In this document: positions 41,451-49,902 of the stretch, one piece after another
Numbering within the stretch: the first letter of the stretch is position 1
How the letters are laid out: each line of letters opens with the position of its first letter
DNA from: Streptomyces sp. NBC_01551
GTDB taxonomy: Bacteria; Actinomycetota; Actinomycetes; Streptomycetales; Streptomycetaceae
Assembly (NCBI RefSeq): GCF_026339935.1
Contig: NZ_JAPEPX010000001.1
Coordinates: 6,289,501 to 6,353,500, forward strand
Direction: 5' to 3'
Length of the DNA: 64,000 nucleotides
The notes under the pieces: model-generated
The model's database searches: none
What the model was told of the DNA's origin: nothing
Seen by the model: the letters and a program-made list of their open reading frames with translations, nothing else
Translations under genes and position numbers: made by a program

Positions 41451-41483
41451 GAACAGGTTGTTTCAGCAGCTCAGAGCCTGTTC
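41451..41483. promoter_or_regulatory. inverted repeat upstream of the HTH gene
   Basis: GAACAGG (41451-41457) and CCTGTTC (41477-41483) form a perfect 7-bp inverted repeat with a 19-base spacer, 38-70 bp upstream of the HTH gene start. It is a candidate operator; the rest of the 213-base gap to the lipoprotein gene shows no other clear signal. Confidence 0.4.
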
Positions 41484-41626
41484 ATGCGTCCCAGCATCCC
41501 TGATCGCCCATCAAGTGTGGCGGCTGGGACGGATCACGGCACAGGCTGATGCCATCCAAGCACACCACTCCCGGCGGCCCGTCCCGACCGGCCGCCGGGG
41601 CCATGTCACATGAGGGGCAATCAGCC

Positions 41627-42403
41627 ATGACCGCCTTCCGCAGCACCCCCACCACGAACAGCGCCCGCACGTCCCGTCGACTCGCGAGTGCGGTCGTCGT
41701 CGCCCTCGCCGCGCTCGCCCTCACCGCGTGCCAGGACGGTACGGGCCTCAAGGACAACGGAGCCGCCCCCGCCGCGGACTCCGCCACCGCCACTCCCTCG
41801 GCGACGGGCGGTACGGGCGACACCCAGGGCGCCGCGGGCACCCCGGCTCCGGGCTCCGCGACCACGACCGGCGGAGGGAAGGCGACCGGCGGGGGGAAGG
41901 CGACCGGCGGCGCGAAGACCGGCGCCCCCGGGCAGGGCGACGCGAAGGGCTCGTCGGACCCGTCCGCGGAGGGGAACCGCGTCGCGTGCAACGGCTCCAA
42001 CACCGCGGTCACCGTCCAGACGCTCTCCCGCCCGCTCAACCACATGCTGATCACGGTGAAGAACACCGGCAAGAAGACCTGCGACCTGACGTACTACCCG
42101 GTGCTCCGCTTCGACGAGATGCAGTGGGCCCCGGCCGCGCGCAAGGAGACCCAGCCGCAGGCCGTGGTGTCCCTCGCACCCGGCGAGTCGGGCTACGCGG
42201 CGGCCATGCTGTCGGCGGCCGACGGCAGCGGCGACGGCGGTACGACCGGTCACCGGCTCGCGATCGCCTTCCAGGGCCGCACGCCCAACAGCAGCGGCGG
42301 CGCGTCCGCGACCCCGTCGCTGCCGGCGAAGGGCGTCTACTACGACAGCTCGCTGACGGTCACGTACTGGCAGCGGGACATGGAGGACGCCCTCGGCTCG
42401 TGA
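41627..42403 (+). CDS. DUF4232-type lipoprotein
   Basis: A 258-residue lipoprotein. The signal ends in the lipobox ALTAC (Cys near residue 36), followed by a long Thr/Gly/Ala/Pro linker (TGGGKATGGGKATGGAKTG) and a C-terminal domain (about 120-258) with NRVACNGSNTAVTVQ, MLITVKNTGKKTCDLTYYPVLRFD and PGESGYAAAML, matching the DUF4232 family found on actinobacterial cell surfaces. The function is unknown. The start ATG 41627 has GAGGGG upstream; earlier in-frame ATGs lack ribosome sites. Confidence 0.85.
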   Translation: MTAFRSTPTTNSARTSRRLASAVVVALAALALTACQDGTGLKDNGAAPAADSATATPSATGGTGDTQGAAGTPAPGSATTTGGGKATGGGKATGGAKTGAPGQGDAKGSSDPSAEGNRVACNGSNTAVTVQTLSRPLNHMLITVKNTGKKTCDLTYYPVLRFDEMQWAPAARKETQPQAVVSLAPGESGYAAAMLSAADGSGDGGTTGHRLAIAFQGRTPNSSGGASATPSLPAKGVYYDSSLTVTYWQRDMEDALGS

Positions 42404-42560
42404 GTCCGCGTCACGCACCTCACCCGTCGGCGCCGTCAAGCCCTGCCCCACCCCCGCCCGGCTCGTGTTCCGCGAGAACGGAGGGCTCCGGCGGCTCCGG
42501 CTGGTCTTCCCCGAGCCGGCGGCGTGAGCGGTGCCCGACGGGGTGGCGGCAGGGCGAGTC

Positions 42561-43784
42561 TCAGAGGCGCCCGGACGCGGGGGCCTTGCCCAGCGCCGTC
42601 ACCGCCAGGGCCGCCGCGGCGAGCCCGCCGCCCAGCCACATCACCGCGGTGACCCCCGCGCCGTCCGCGGCCAGTCCTCCGGCCAGCGCGCCCAGTGCGA
42701 TCGCCCCGTTGAAGACACCGACGAACAGTGCGGACGCGGCCTCGCGCGCCCGGGGAGCCGAGGCCAGCAGCCAGGTCTGCGCGCTGACCGACACCCCTCC
42801 GTAGGACAGCCCCCAGACGGCGAGCAGCACCCCGGCGGCCGGGACGGATCCCCCGAGCACCGCCACCAGCGCGACCGTCGCCGCCAGCACCGCGCCGATC
42901 ACCAGCAGGGTGGAGCGCGGCGACCGCGCGGCGCCCGCCCCGGCCGCGAAGTTGCCGGCCACGCCGGCGACTCCGTACACCAGCAGCAGCGCGCCGATCG
43001 TGCCGGCGCTCGCACCGGAGGCTTCCTCGAGTACGGGGCGTACGTACGTGTAGGCGGCGAAGTGGCCGGTGACCAGCAGCGCCACCACGGCCAGACCGGT
43101 CCGCACCCGCGGCTCGCCGACCAGCCGCACCACACCGCCGAGGCGCACGTCCCGCTCGGCCGGCAGCCGCGGCAGCAGGACCGCGAGGGCGGCCAGGACG
43201 ACCAGCGCCAGCGCGCCGACCGACACGAACGCCGTCCGCCAGCCGGCCAGTTCGCCGAGGTACGTACCCGCCGGGACACCGAGCACCGACGCCACCGCGA
43301 TCCCGCTGAAGATCAACGAGGTCGCGGCCCCGATCGACTCCGGCGGCACCAGACGTACCGCCAAGCCCGCCGCTATCGCCCAGACGCCGCCCATGCCGAT
43401 GCCGACCAGCACGCGGGCGGCCACCAGCACCGCGAAGTCCGGCGACCACGCGGCGAGCAGGTTGCCCGCGGCCAGGACCGCCATCAGAGCGCACAGCACC
43501 GCCCGCCGGTCGAACCGGCCCGACAAGGGGGTCAGCAGCGGCGCCGACACCGCGCCCACCAGTCCGGTGACGGTCAGGGTCAGCCCGGCCGTGCCCTCGC
43601 TCACCTCCAACGCGTCCCCGATGGGCGTCAGCAGACCCACGGGCAGCATCTCGGACGTCACCACCGTGAACGTCGCGCCCGCGACCGCCGCGACGCCCAG
43701 CCGGCCACGAGCCGCCGATCGCCGCGACGCCCCACCGCGCCCCGCGATCTCGTCGCTCTCCTCGATTTCCCCGATCCGTGTCAT
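42561..43784 (-). CDS. MFS transporter, DHA1 (12-TM) family
   Basis: A 407-residue exporter with 12 hydrophobic segments. It begins GVAAVAGATFTVVTSEMLPVGLLTPIGDAL, typical of the AraJ/Cmr sugar or drug efflux group, with motif A-like PLSGRFDRRAVL after TM2. The start ATG 43784 is chosen; an earlier in-frame TTG is less likely. It is divergent from a LysR regulator with a 112-bp gap, a standard pairing in which the LysR protein controls the exporter. The cargo is unknown. Confidence 0.88.
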   Translation of the reverse strand: MTRIGEIEESDEIAGRGGASRRSAARGRLGVAAVAGATFTVVTSEMLPVGLLTPIGDALEVSEGTAGLTLTVTGLVGAVSAPLLTPLSGRFDRRAVLCALMAVLAAGNLLAAWSPDFAVLVAARVLVGIGMGGVWAIAAGLAVRLVPPESIGAATSLIFSGIAVASVLGVPAGTYLGELAGWRTAFVSVGALALVVLAALAVLLPRLPAERDVRLGGVVRLVGEPRVRTGLAVVALLVTGHFAAYTYVRPVLEEASGASAGTIGALLLVYGVAGVAGNFAAGAGAARSPRSTLLVIGAVLAATVALVAVLGGSVPAAGVLLAVWGLSYGGVSVSAQTWLLASAPRAREAASALFVGVFNGAIALGALAGGLAADGAGVTAVMWLGGGLAAAALAVTALGKAPASGRL

Positions 43785-43896
43785 GCCGCCAGCCAACCCG
43801 TCACGACCTGTGGGAACAACGGCCGATCCCTCATCCTTCGATAAGCGGGACTACTCGATCGGCCGCACGGAGCGGCGGCGTGGAAGGGCGAGGACG

Positions 43897-44805
43897 ATGA
43901 GCGGCATCGAGATCCGCGAGCTGGAGGCGTTCCTCGCGCTCGCCCGGGAGTTGCACTTCGGACGGGCGGGCGAGCGGCTGTACGTCTCCCAGAGCCGGGT
44001 CAGCCAGCTGCTGCGCTCCCTGGAGAGCCGCATCGGCGCCCCGCTCGTCGAACGCACCAGCCGCCGGGTGCGCCTGACCCCGCTGGGCGAGAGCTTCCTC
44101 GCCGGCCTGCGCCCCGCGTACGACGCCCTGCGCGCCACGGTCGACGAGGCCCGGGCCGCCGCGCGGGGCACGGGCGGGGAGCTCCGCATCGGCTTCCAGG
44201 GCACCGTCGAGGACCACCTCGGCCGCGCGATCGCCCGGTTCGGGGACCGCTACCCCGACTGTGCGATCGACCTCGTCGAGATCCCGCTCTCCGACCCCTT
44301 CGGGCCGTTGCGCCGCCGGGAGGTGGACTGCGCGGTGGTCCTGCTGCCCGTGGCGGAGGACGACCTCGTCGTCGGCCCGGTCTTCTCCCGCCGGCCGCAG
44401 ACCCTCGCGGTGTCCGTCCGGCACCCGTTCGCCGCCCGGGACTCGCTGTCAGCCGAGGAACTCGCCGAGTGCCGGCTCATCGGCCCCGACGGCGACGCCC
44501 CCGCGTACTGGCGCCGGGCCCAAGCCCCCGACCAGACCCCGGGCGGCCTCCCCGTACCGGCCGGACCCGGCGTCAACACGCTCCAGGAAGGCCTGAGCCT
44601 GACGGCGGCCAACCGCGGCGCCATGCTGCTGTGCCGCGCCACCGCCGACTACCACGCCCGCCACGACTCCCTCGCCTTCGTCCCGGTGCGGGGCCTGCCC
44701 GACTCCGAGCTCTGCCTCATCCGCCCCCGCCTCCACCCCTCTCCCCAGGCGGAGGCCTTCGCGCGGGAGATCCGCGGGCGACCGCGGGATCCCGCACGTC
44801 GATGA
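43897..44805 (+). CDS. LysR-family transcriptional regulator
   Basis: A 302-residue LysR regulator: HTH ELEAFLALARELHFGRAGERLYVSQSRVSQLLRSLE, then an effector domain (about 90-295) with ELRIGFQGTVEDHLGRAI and VDCAVVLLPVAEDD. The start ATG 43897 has AAGGGCGAGGA upstream. It probably controls the divergent MFS gene; the ligand is not evident. Confidence 0.92.
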   Translation: MSGIEIRELEAFLALARELHFGRAGERLYVSQSRVSQLLRSLESRIGAPLVERTSRRVRLTPLGESFLAGLRPAYDALRATVDEARAAARGTGGELRIGFQGTVEDHLGRAIARFGDRYPDCAIDLVEIPLSDPFGPLRRREVDCAVVLLPVAEDDLVVGPVFSRRPQTLAVSVRHPFAARDSLSAEELAECRLIGPDGDAPAYWRRAQAPDQTPGGLPVPAGPGVNTLQEGLSLTAANRGAMLLCRATADYHARHDSLAFVPVRGLPDSELCLIRPRLHPSPQAEAFAREIRGRPRDPARR

Positions 44806-44867
44806 CCTGCCGGTGTGGTCCCTGTGGTCCCCGTGGCGCATCCGGGTACGCGGCGTAGGCTCGGTCC

Positions 44868-45440
44868 GTGATCAGTCAACGCCTCGTCCGGACCTGGGAC
44901 GTCCACCCCAGCGAGGGGTACTCGACCGCCTGGGCCGAAGTCACCGGGCGTCGGCTCGCCGCGCGCGGGCGGGCCGTCGGGGTGGTGCCCGAGCCCTACT
45001 GGCTTGCGTACACGCTGGAGACCGGGGACGACTACGTGACCTCCCGACTGCGCGTCAGCGTGGAGACCGGGAGCGCCGCCCGCGGCCTCGACCTGCGCAA
45101 CGACGCGGGCCGCTGGAGCGTCGACGGGACGTACCGCCCCGACCTCGACGGCGCGCTCGACTGCGACCTGGGGCTGTGTCCGCTGACCAACACCATGCCC
45201 GTCCTGCGCCACGGCCTGCACCGGCGGCCCGATGCCGGCCCGCACGACTTCCTCATGGCCTGGGTCTCGGTGCCCGATCTGACGGTCAGCGCGAACCGGC
45301 AGACGTACACGCCGCTCGCGGGCACGGGAGACGCGGCCCGCATCCGGTACGCGTCCGGCGACTTCCGCAGCGACGTCGAGTTCGACGGGCAGGGGCTGGT
45401 CCTCGACTACCCGGAACTGGCGACCGCGCTCACCCGGTGA
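44868..45440 (+). CDS. putative glycolipid-binding protein
   Basis: A 190-residue cytoplasmic protein of the family called putative glycolipid-binding (Pfam Glycolipid_bind). The family pattern is visible in YWLAYTLETGDDYVTSRLRV, GRWSVDGTYRPDLDGALDCDLGLCPLTNTMPVLR and DFLMAWVSVPDLTV. Start GTG 44868. No partner gene is evident; the LysR gene upstream ends 62 bases before it, so it may be cotranscribed. Confidence 0.8.
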   Translation: MISQRLVRTWDVHPSEGYSTAWAEVTGRRLAARGRAVGVVPEPYWLAYTLETGDDYVTSRLRVSVETGSAARGLDLRNDAGRWSVDGTYRPDLDGALDCDLGLCPLTNTMPVLRHGLHRRPDAGPHDFLMAWVSVPDLTVSANRQTYTPLAGTGDAARIRYASGDFRSDVEFDGQGLVLDYPELATALTR

Positions 45441-45443
45441 GGC

Positions 45444-46160
45444 TCAGGCGATGCCCACCGTGTACGCGGCTCGGTATCCGGTGCCGTCGGGGACGGGGGC
45501 CAGCGTCATCGTGGCTCCGGAGGCGCGGTAGCGGCTGTCGCGGGCGTTGGGGTGCTCCGGCGCGCGGCGGTCGTCGTACGGCGGGCGGGCGTACACCTTC
45601 ACCAGCAGGTCCTCGGGGAAGAAGAACTGCGAGACCGACTCGGCGCGGCTGTCGGGGCGCACCTTGAAGTGGATGTGCGGAGCCAGCCCCGCGTACCAGC
45701 CGGGCACGATCGTGAGGAACGAGCAGCGGCCGGCGGCGTCCGTGACCTGCGTACCGCGCAGGAAGGTGGCCCCGCCGGTGGAGTAGGTGCCCGAGGGGTC
45801 GGCGTGCCAGACGTCGACTGCGGCGTTCGCCAGCGGGCGGCAGCCCACCGGCACCCGCACGACGGTCAGGTCCAGCCGGAACGGCACACCCCGGCGGCCT
45901 TCCGTGATGTCGGAGCGGACCCGGTCCAGGTCGAGGTAGTACGGGCCGGCTCCCGCTTCCGTGGCGAGCACGCAGGCCGGGGTCGGGGTCGCGGCGCCGG
46001 GGGAGCGCGGGGGCGACGGCGTCGCGGTCGGCGCTGCCGCGCCGCGGGTCGCGGCCGGGCCGGCGCAGGCCGCCGCCAGCGCCGCGACCCCGGCCGATCC
46101 GGCGGCCAGCAGGAGCGTGCGGCGGCTGGTGGGGGCCGGGGAACTGCCGTTCTCGCTCAT
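45444..46160 (-). CDS. Tat-exported intradiol ring-cleavage dioxygenase-like lipoprotein
   Basis: A 238-residue protein. The N-terminus has a twin-arginine signal (TSRRTLLLAAGSAGVAALAAAC) with a lipobox-like AAAC, suggesting a Tat-exported lipoprotein. The catalytic domain (about 65-238) follows intradiol dioxygenases: ANAAVDVWHADPSGTYS, GRCSFLTIVPGWYAGLAPHIHFKV (Tyr and HxH-type iron ligands) and FPEDLLVKVYARPPYDD. Family members split catechol rings using Fe3+, but secreted members often act on unknown substrates. The start ATG has GGGAGAGG upstream. The gene converges on the glycolipid-binding gene with 3 bases between stops. Confidence 0.87.
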   Translation of the reverse strand: MSENGSSPAPTSRRTLLLAAGSAGVAALAAACAGPAATRGAAAPTATPSPPRSPGAATPTPACVLATEAGAGPYYLDLDRVRSDITEGRRGVPFRLDLTVVRVPVGCRPLANAAVDVWHADPSGTYSTGGATFLRGTQVTDAAGRCSFLTIVPGWYAGLAPHIHFKVRPDSRAESVSQFFFPEDLLVKVYARPPYDDRRAPEHPNARDSRYRASGATMTLAPVPDGTGYRAAYTVGIA

Positions 46161-46307
46161 GCGAACCTCTCCCGCGCGCTGCGCGACCGTCGTACGGGAC
46201 GGCCACCGACGGCGCCCACCGTGCCGGACGGAACGCGCCCCGGCCGCGACCGACACGCCCGGCCGGGGAGACCTCACCGCCGTGGGGGAGCGGCCTACGC
46301 TGGGGGA

Positions 46308-46664
46308 ATGCCGCTTGAGTGGGAGCAGACCGTCGTGGACGCCCGGGACCCGGTCGCGCTGGGCAGTTGGTGGGCGCGGGCGCTGGGGTGGGCCGTCGTC
46401 AACGACGCCCAGGACGAGTACGAGATCCGCGCCGAGCCCGACCGGCTGCCCGGGCTGCTCTTCGTACCGGTGCCGGAGCCCAAGACGTCGAAGGACCGCC
46501 TCCACCTCGACTTCCGCCCCGACGACCAAGAGGCCGAGGTACGGCGCCTGCTGGCGCTCGGCGCGCGCCATGCCGACGTCGGGCAGGGCGCCGAGGCGAC
46601 GTGGGTCGTGCTCGCCGACCCCGAGGGCAACGAGTTCTGCGTCCTGTCCTCCCGGCGCACCTGA
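46308..46664 (+). CDS. single-domain VOC-family protein
   Basis: A 118-residue VOC (glyoxalase/bleomycin-resistance) protein: LEWEQTVVDARDPVALGSWWARALGW, then KDRLHLDFRP and the ending VVLADPEGNEFCVLSS. Functions range from antibiotic binding to isomerisation; none can be assigned. The start ATG has GGGGGA directly upstream. Confidence 0.85.
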   Translation: MPLEWEQTVVDARDPVALGSWWARALGWAVVNDAQDEYEIRAEPDRLPGLLFVPVPEPKTSKDRLHLDFRPDDQEAEVRRLLALGARHADVGQGAEATWVVLADPEGNEFCVLSSRRT

Positions 46665-46709
46665 GAGGGCAGGGGTCCGAACTCGGTGCGACTCCGTCAC
46701 TATGGTGGC

Positions 46710-47309
46710 GTGCACCGCTTCCGCTTCCCGCGCTACCTGCTCATATGGGTCTCCTGTACGGCCGCCAGCGTGACGGCCGTCATGGCCACCGTCGACTTCG
46801 TGGCGGGCTCGACACGGCCGAAACCCCCGGTCGCGCGGTCGGCGCCGACGGTGTTCCCCTCGCCCAGCCCGTCCGGCTCCGGTTCGGGTCCGGGTTCCGC
46901 TTCTGCTTCCGCGAGCGCGTCGGCCTCGCCCTCGGCCTCCGGCCCGCAGAGCTCCTCCCCTTCGGTCTCCGCGACGAGCGCCTCCCGCTCGCCCGCCCCG
47001 GGCACCCGGGCCTCCGGATCCCCTTCCGCCCCGGTCGGCGCGCCCCGCACCACGCCGAAGCAGAGCTGCGACGACGGCGGGTCCGGTCCGCACACCGTCC
47101 CGTCGACGGGCGGCAAGGCGACCGTGCGCTACGGCAGCGACGGGGTGTGCCTGGTCTCCGCCGTCCCGGCGCCCGGGTTCAAGGTGAGCACGGCCCAGAG
47201 CGCGGACCACACGCTGACCGTCACCTTCACCGGCAGCGGACACCGCTCGCAGATCACGGCGACCATCGTGCCGTCGGCGCGGGCCAGCGTCCGCGAGACC
47301 TCCTTCTGA
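46710..47309 (+). CDS. secreted or membrane-anchored Ser-rich protein
   Basis: A 199-residue protein of unknown function. An N-terminal hydrophobic segment (RYLLIWVSCTAASVTAVMATVDFVAG) is a signal or anchor. A long Ser/Ala/Pro linker (about 45-110, SASASASASASPSAS) is followed by a small domain of about 75 residues with two Cys (CDDGG and GVCLVSAVPAPGFKVS), probably a disulfide-bonded beta domain outside the cell. The start could be GTG 46710 or GTG 46686; neither has a good ribosome site. Confidence 0.65.
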   Translation: MHRFRFPRYLLIWVSCTAASVTAVMATVDFVAGSTRPKPPVARSAPTVFPSPSPSGSGSGPGSASASASASASPSASGPQSSSPSVSATSASRSPAPGTRASGSPSAPVGAPRTTPKQSCDDGGSGPHTVPSTGGKATVRYGSDGVCLVSAVPAPGFKVSTAQSADHTLTVTFTGSGHRSQITATIVPSARASVRETSF

Positions 47310-47612
47310 CCGGACGACGGAGGACCCGGTTGTCCGGATTCCGCGCGGCTTCGGGCCCCGCGCGGCTTCGCCCCCGCTTTGCGGGGTTGCGCCCGGGAGT
47401 CCGGCGAAGCGGAATCTGCGGGCTTCCTTAAGGGCACCTCAAGATCGCGCCCAACGGCTTTCGGCCACTCCCGACCGGCCTAAGCTCGCGGTCACCGAAG
47501 GGCAGGCGGCGGCCGGCCGCCCCGCTGCCCGGGCAGTTCAGGCCACCGGCGTCCGTCCGGCGGACGCTGATTCCGCCTTCCCGAACCCACACAACCCAGG
47601 GGTGGCTTCACC
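47310..47612. other. 303-base intergenic region with terminator and promoter signals
   Basis: The left part holds a direct repeat of CCGCGCGGCTTCG (47341-47353 and 47358-47370), a hairpin CCCCGC-TTT-GCGGGG (47372-47386) and, around both, GATTCCGC (47337-47344) pairing with GCGGAATC (47409-47416), together forming a large stem-loop that probably ends transcription of the upstream gene. The right part has the motif at 47424-47439 and a -10-like TAAGCT at 47481-47486. I see no coding potential. Confidence 0.6.
47424..47439 (+). promoter_or_regulatory. 16-bp motif TTCCTTAAGGGCACCT, copy 1
   Basis: It lies 57 bp before a -10-like TAAGCT and 189 bp before the thioredoxin-like gene. The same motif, one base different, is found upstream of the CAP-domain gene at 52773-52788. 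The conserved distance to the -10 suggests an activator site. Confidence 0.55.
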
Positions 47613-48443
47613 ATGACTTCTCGCGCTCACCGCTCAGCCCGCCACGGCCGCCGCACCCGGCGGGCCGTACGGATACCCGTCATCGCCGGAGCGGTGGCGA
47701 CCGTCGCCGCCCTGGGCGCCGCCTGGGCGGGTACGCAGGCGCTCCAGTCGCCGGCCTCGTCCGCTTCCGCGTCGTCCGCGGCCGCTTCCTCGGCCGGCAC
47801 CAAGTCCGAGGCTCTGGCGGAGGGTGAGCTTCCGCCCGGCACGGTCGTCGTCCCGCCCGCCGACGCCGCGTCCGCTTCGGCGGAGCCCTCGGCGTCCTCC
47901 GCGTCGGCCTCGCCCGCCCCGGGGCAGAGTGCCCCGAGTGCCGGCCCCGCCCCGGCGGGCTCGAAGTCGGCCGCCGCCGGGCGCGGCGCGACCGGGGCGA
48001 CGCCGGCGGCCAAGCCCAAGCAGGCGGCTCCCGCGCCGAAGACGGCGGCCAAGGCCTTCGCCCCCGGCTACGACTCCTCGGCCGACGGACAGCAGGCCCT
48101 CGACGCCGCGCTGCGTGCCGCGGCGGCCGACGGGAAGCAGGTCCTGCTCGACTTCGGCGCCAACTGGTGCGGCAACTGCAAGGCGGCGGACAAGGTGTTC
48201 GGCCAGACGGCGACGAACGCGCTGCTGGGCGACTCGTACCACCTCGTGAAGATCGACATAGGCAGCCAGAGCTCCGCGAACTTCTCGATCCTGCGCAAGT
48301 ACTCCACAGGTGGCGGAAGTTACAAAATGCCCGTACTGATCGTGCTCAGCCCGTCCGGGTCGGTCCGCACGGACACCCACCAGACCGGAAACCCCGCGAT
48401 GACGGCGGACGGCCTGGGCGCCTTCCTGCGCCAGTGGTCGTGA
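47613..48443 (+). CDS. exported thioredoxin-like protein (DsbD-gamma-like)
   Basis: A 276-residue protein. A basic N-terminus and hydrophobic segment (IPVIAGAVATVAALGAAWAG) export or anchor it; a Ser/Ala/Pro linker (about 45-145) follows. The C-terminal domain (about 150-276) is thioredoxin-like: KQVLLDFGANWCGNCKAADKVF with the redox CxxC, and the cis-Pro in SYKMPVLIVLSPSG. The fold resembles the C-terminal (gamma) domain of DsbD. The gene starts an operon of four redox genes; its stop overlaps the TlpA-like gene start (GTGA). Confidence 0.9.
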   Translation: MTSRAHRSARHGRRTRRAVRIPVIAGAVATVAALGAAWAGTQALQSPASSASASSAAASSAGTKSEALAEGELPPGTVVVPPADAASASAEPSASSASASPAPGQSAPSAGPAPAGSKSAAAGRGATGATPAAKPKQAAPAPKTAAKAFAPGYDSSADGQQALDAALRAAAADGKQVLLDFGANWCGNCKAADKVFGQTATNALLGDSYHLVKIDIGSQSSANFSILRKYSTGGGSYKMPVLIVLSPSGSVRTDTHQTGNPAMTADGLGAFLRQWS

Positions 48444-49048
48444 CCACGCGGGCCGCGGGCCGCGGCCCGTGCCGTCGGGCGCCCCTGGCCGCCGTACTCG
48501 CCGCCACCCTGGCGGCGGCGACCGGCTGTACGTCGGCCGCCGCCGGCCCAGCGGACGCGGACGGGCCGCCCTCGGCGGGCCCCCAGGCGGTGGTCATCGC
48601 GGCGCAGGAGCGCCGGGACGCCCCCGAGCTGTCGGGGGCGGACCTCCGGGGCGGCCGGGCCGGCCTGGCACCGCTGCGCGGCCGGGTGGTGGTGCTCAAC
48701 GTGTGGGGCTCCTGGTGCGGCCCGTGCTGGACCGAGGCCGCCGGGCTGGAGGCCGTACACCGGGAGACCGAGGGTCAGGGCGTACGGTTCCTCGGGATCA
48801 ACACCCGCGACCGGGACCGGGAGGCGGCCCGCGCCTTCGAGGAGCGGTACGAGCTGACGTACCCCAGCCTGCACGACCCCCGGGGCGACCTGCTGCTCCG
48901 CTTCCCCGAGGGCACGCTCAACCCGCAGGCCGTCCCCTCCACCCTGCTCCTCGACCGGCGCGGCCGCGTCGCGGCGAGCATCGCGGGGCCGGTGACTCCC
49001 GCCGAACTGCGGCCGCTGATCGCCCGGCTGGCGGGTGAGCCCGAGTGA
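48440..49048 (+). CDS. TlpA/ResA-like thiol-disulfide lipoprotein
   Basis: A 202-residue lipoprotein with lipobox AAATGC (about residue 31) and a TlpA-type thioredoxin domain: APLRGRVVVLNVWGSWCGPCWTEAAGLEAVH with the CxxC, FLGINTRDRDREAARAFEERY and AVPSTLLLDRRGRV (cis-Pro). Such proteins reduce disulfides outside the membrane, often in cytochrome c maturation. It begins with GTG overlapping the stop of the gene before it, and its own stop overlaps the CcdA start (GTGA). Confidence 0.92.
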   Translation: MTTRAAGRGPCRRAPLAAVLAATLAAATGCTSAAAGPADADGPPSAGPQAVVIAAQERRDAPELSGADLRGGRAGLAPLRGRVVVLNVWGSWCGPCWTEAAGLEAVHRETEGQGVRFLGINTRDRDREAARAFEERYELTYPSLHDPRGDLLLRFPEGTLNPQAVPSTLLLDRRGRVAASIAGPVTPAELRPLIARLAGEPE

Positions 49049-49827
49049 CCCCGGTGCCCGAGGGAGTGCTCGCCCTCCAGGACGCCCCGGGACTCGTCTC
49101 GGGCGCGCTGATCGTCGCCGCTCCCGTGGCCTTCGCCGCGGGCCTGGTCTCCTTCCTGTCTCCCTGCGTCCTCCCGCTGGTGCCGGGATACCTGAGCTAC
49201 GTCACCAGCCTCTCGGTGGAGGACCTCGCCGGAGCCCGGGGCGGGCGCAGGGGCCGCATGCTGGCGGGCGCCTCGCTGTTCGTCCTCGGCTTCTCCGCGG
49301 TCCTCGTCTCCGGCGGCGCTCTCTTCGGCTTCTTCGGGCGCCGGCTGCTGGCGCACCAGGAGGTCATCACGACGGTGCTCGGCGCCGTCACGATCGCGAT
49401 GGGCCTCGCCTTCATGGGCTTCCTTCCGGGATTCGCCCAGCGGGAGTTGCGCAGCCACCGCCGTCCCGTCCTGGGCCTGGCCGGGGCGCCCCTGCTGGGG
49501 GTCGTCTTCGGGGTCGGGTGGACACCGTGCATCGGGCCGACGCTGGCCGCGGTGCAGGCGCTGGCGTGGAACGAGGCCAGCGCGGCGCGGGGCGCCCTGC
49601 TGATGGTCGCCTACTGCCTGGGGCTGGGCCTCCCGTTCGTCCTCGCGGGGCTGGCGTTCCGCCGCGCGCTGGGGGCCTTCGGCTGGGTCAAGCGCCACTA
49701 CCAGTGGGTCCTGCGGACCGGCGGCGGGCTGCTCGTCCTCGTCGGTCTGCTGCTGGTCACCGGGGTGTGGGACGACCTCGTGTACCGGATGCAGCTGTGG
49801 GCCGCGGACTCCGCCGCGTTCATCTAG
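49045..49827 (+). CDS. ccdA: CcdA-like transmembrane thiol transporter
   Basis: A 260-residue protein with six hydrophobic segments. The two redox Cys are in LVSFLSPCVLPLVPGYLSYV and FGVGWTPCIGPTLAAVQ, the CcdA/DsbD-beta signature. It carries reducing equivalents from cytoplasmic thioredoxin across the membrane to exported thiol proteins. The GTG start overlaps the stop of the TlpA gene, so partner and transporter are translationally coupled. Confidence 0.93.
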   Translation: MTPVPEGVLALQDAPGLVSGALIVAAPVAFAAGLVSFLSPCVLPLVPGYLSYVTSLSVEDLAGARGGRRGRMLAGASLFVLGFSAVLVSGGALFGFFGRRLLAHQEVITTVLGAVTIAMGLAFMGFLPGFAQRELRSHRRPVLGLAGAPLLGVVFGVGWTPCIGPTLAAVQALAWNEASAARGALLMVAYCLGLGLPFVLAGLAFRRALGAFGWVKRHYQWVLRTGGGLLVLVGLLLVTGVWDDLVYRMQLWAADSAAFI

Positions 49828-49902
49828 GGGCCGTCCGAGCCGATCGCCCCGTCTCCCGCCCGTGAGGGCACACGTACACCACCACGGAAAGACCGGACCA
49901 CC

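Noticed and set aside
45444..46160. Aromatic-degradation pathway around the intradiol dioxygenase
   Set aside because: No other catechol-pathway gene is present nearby and the protein carries a Tat export signal, so it is not a typical cytoplasmic catabolic enzyme.
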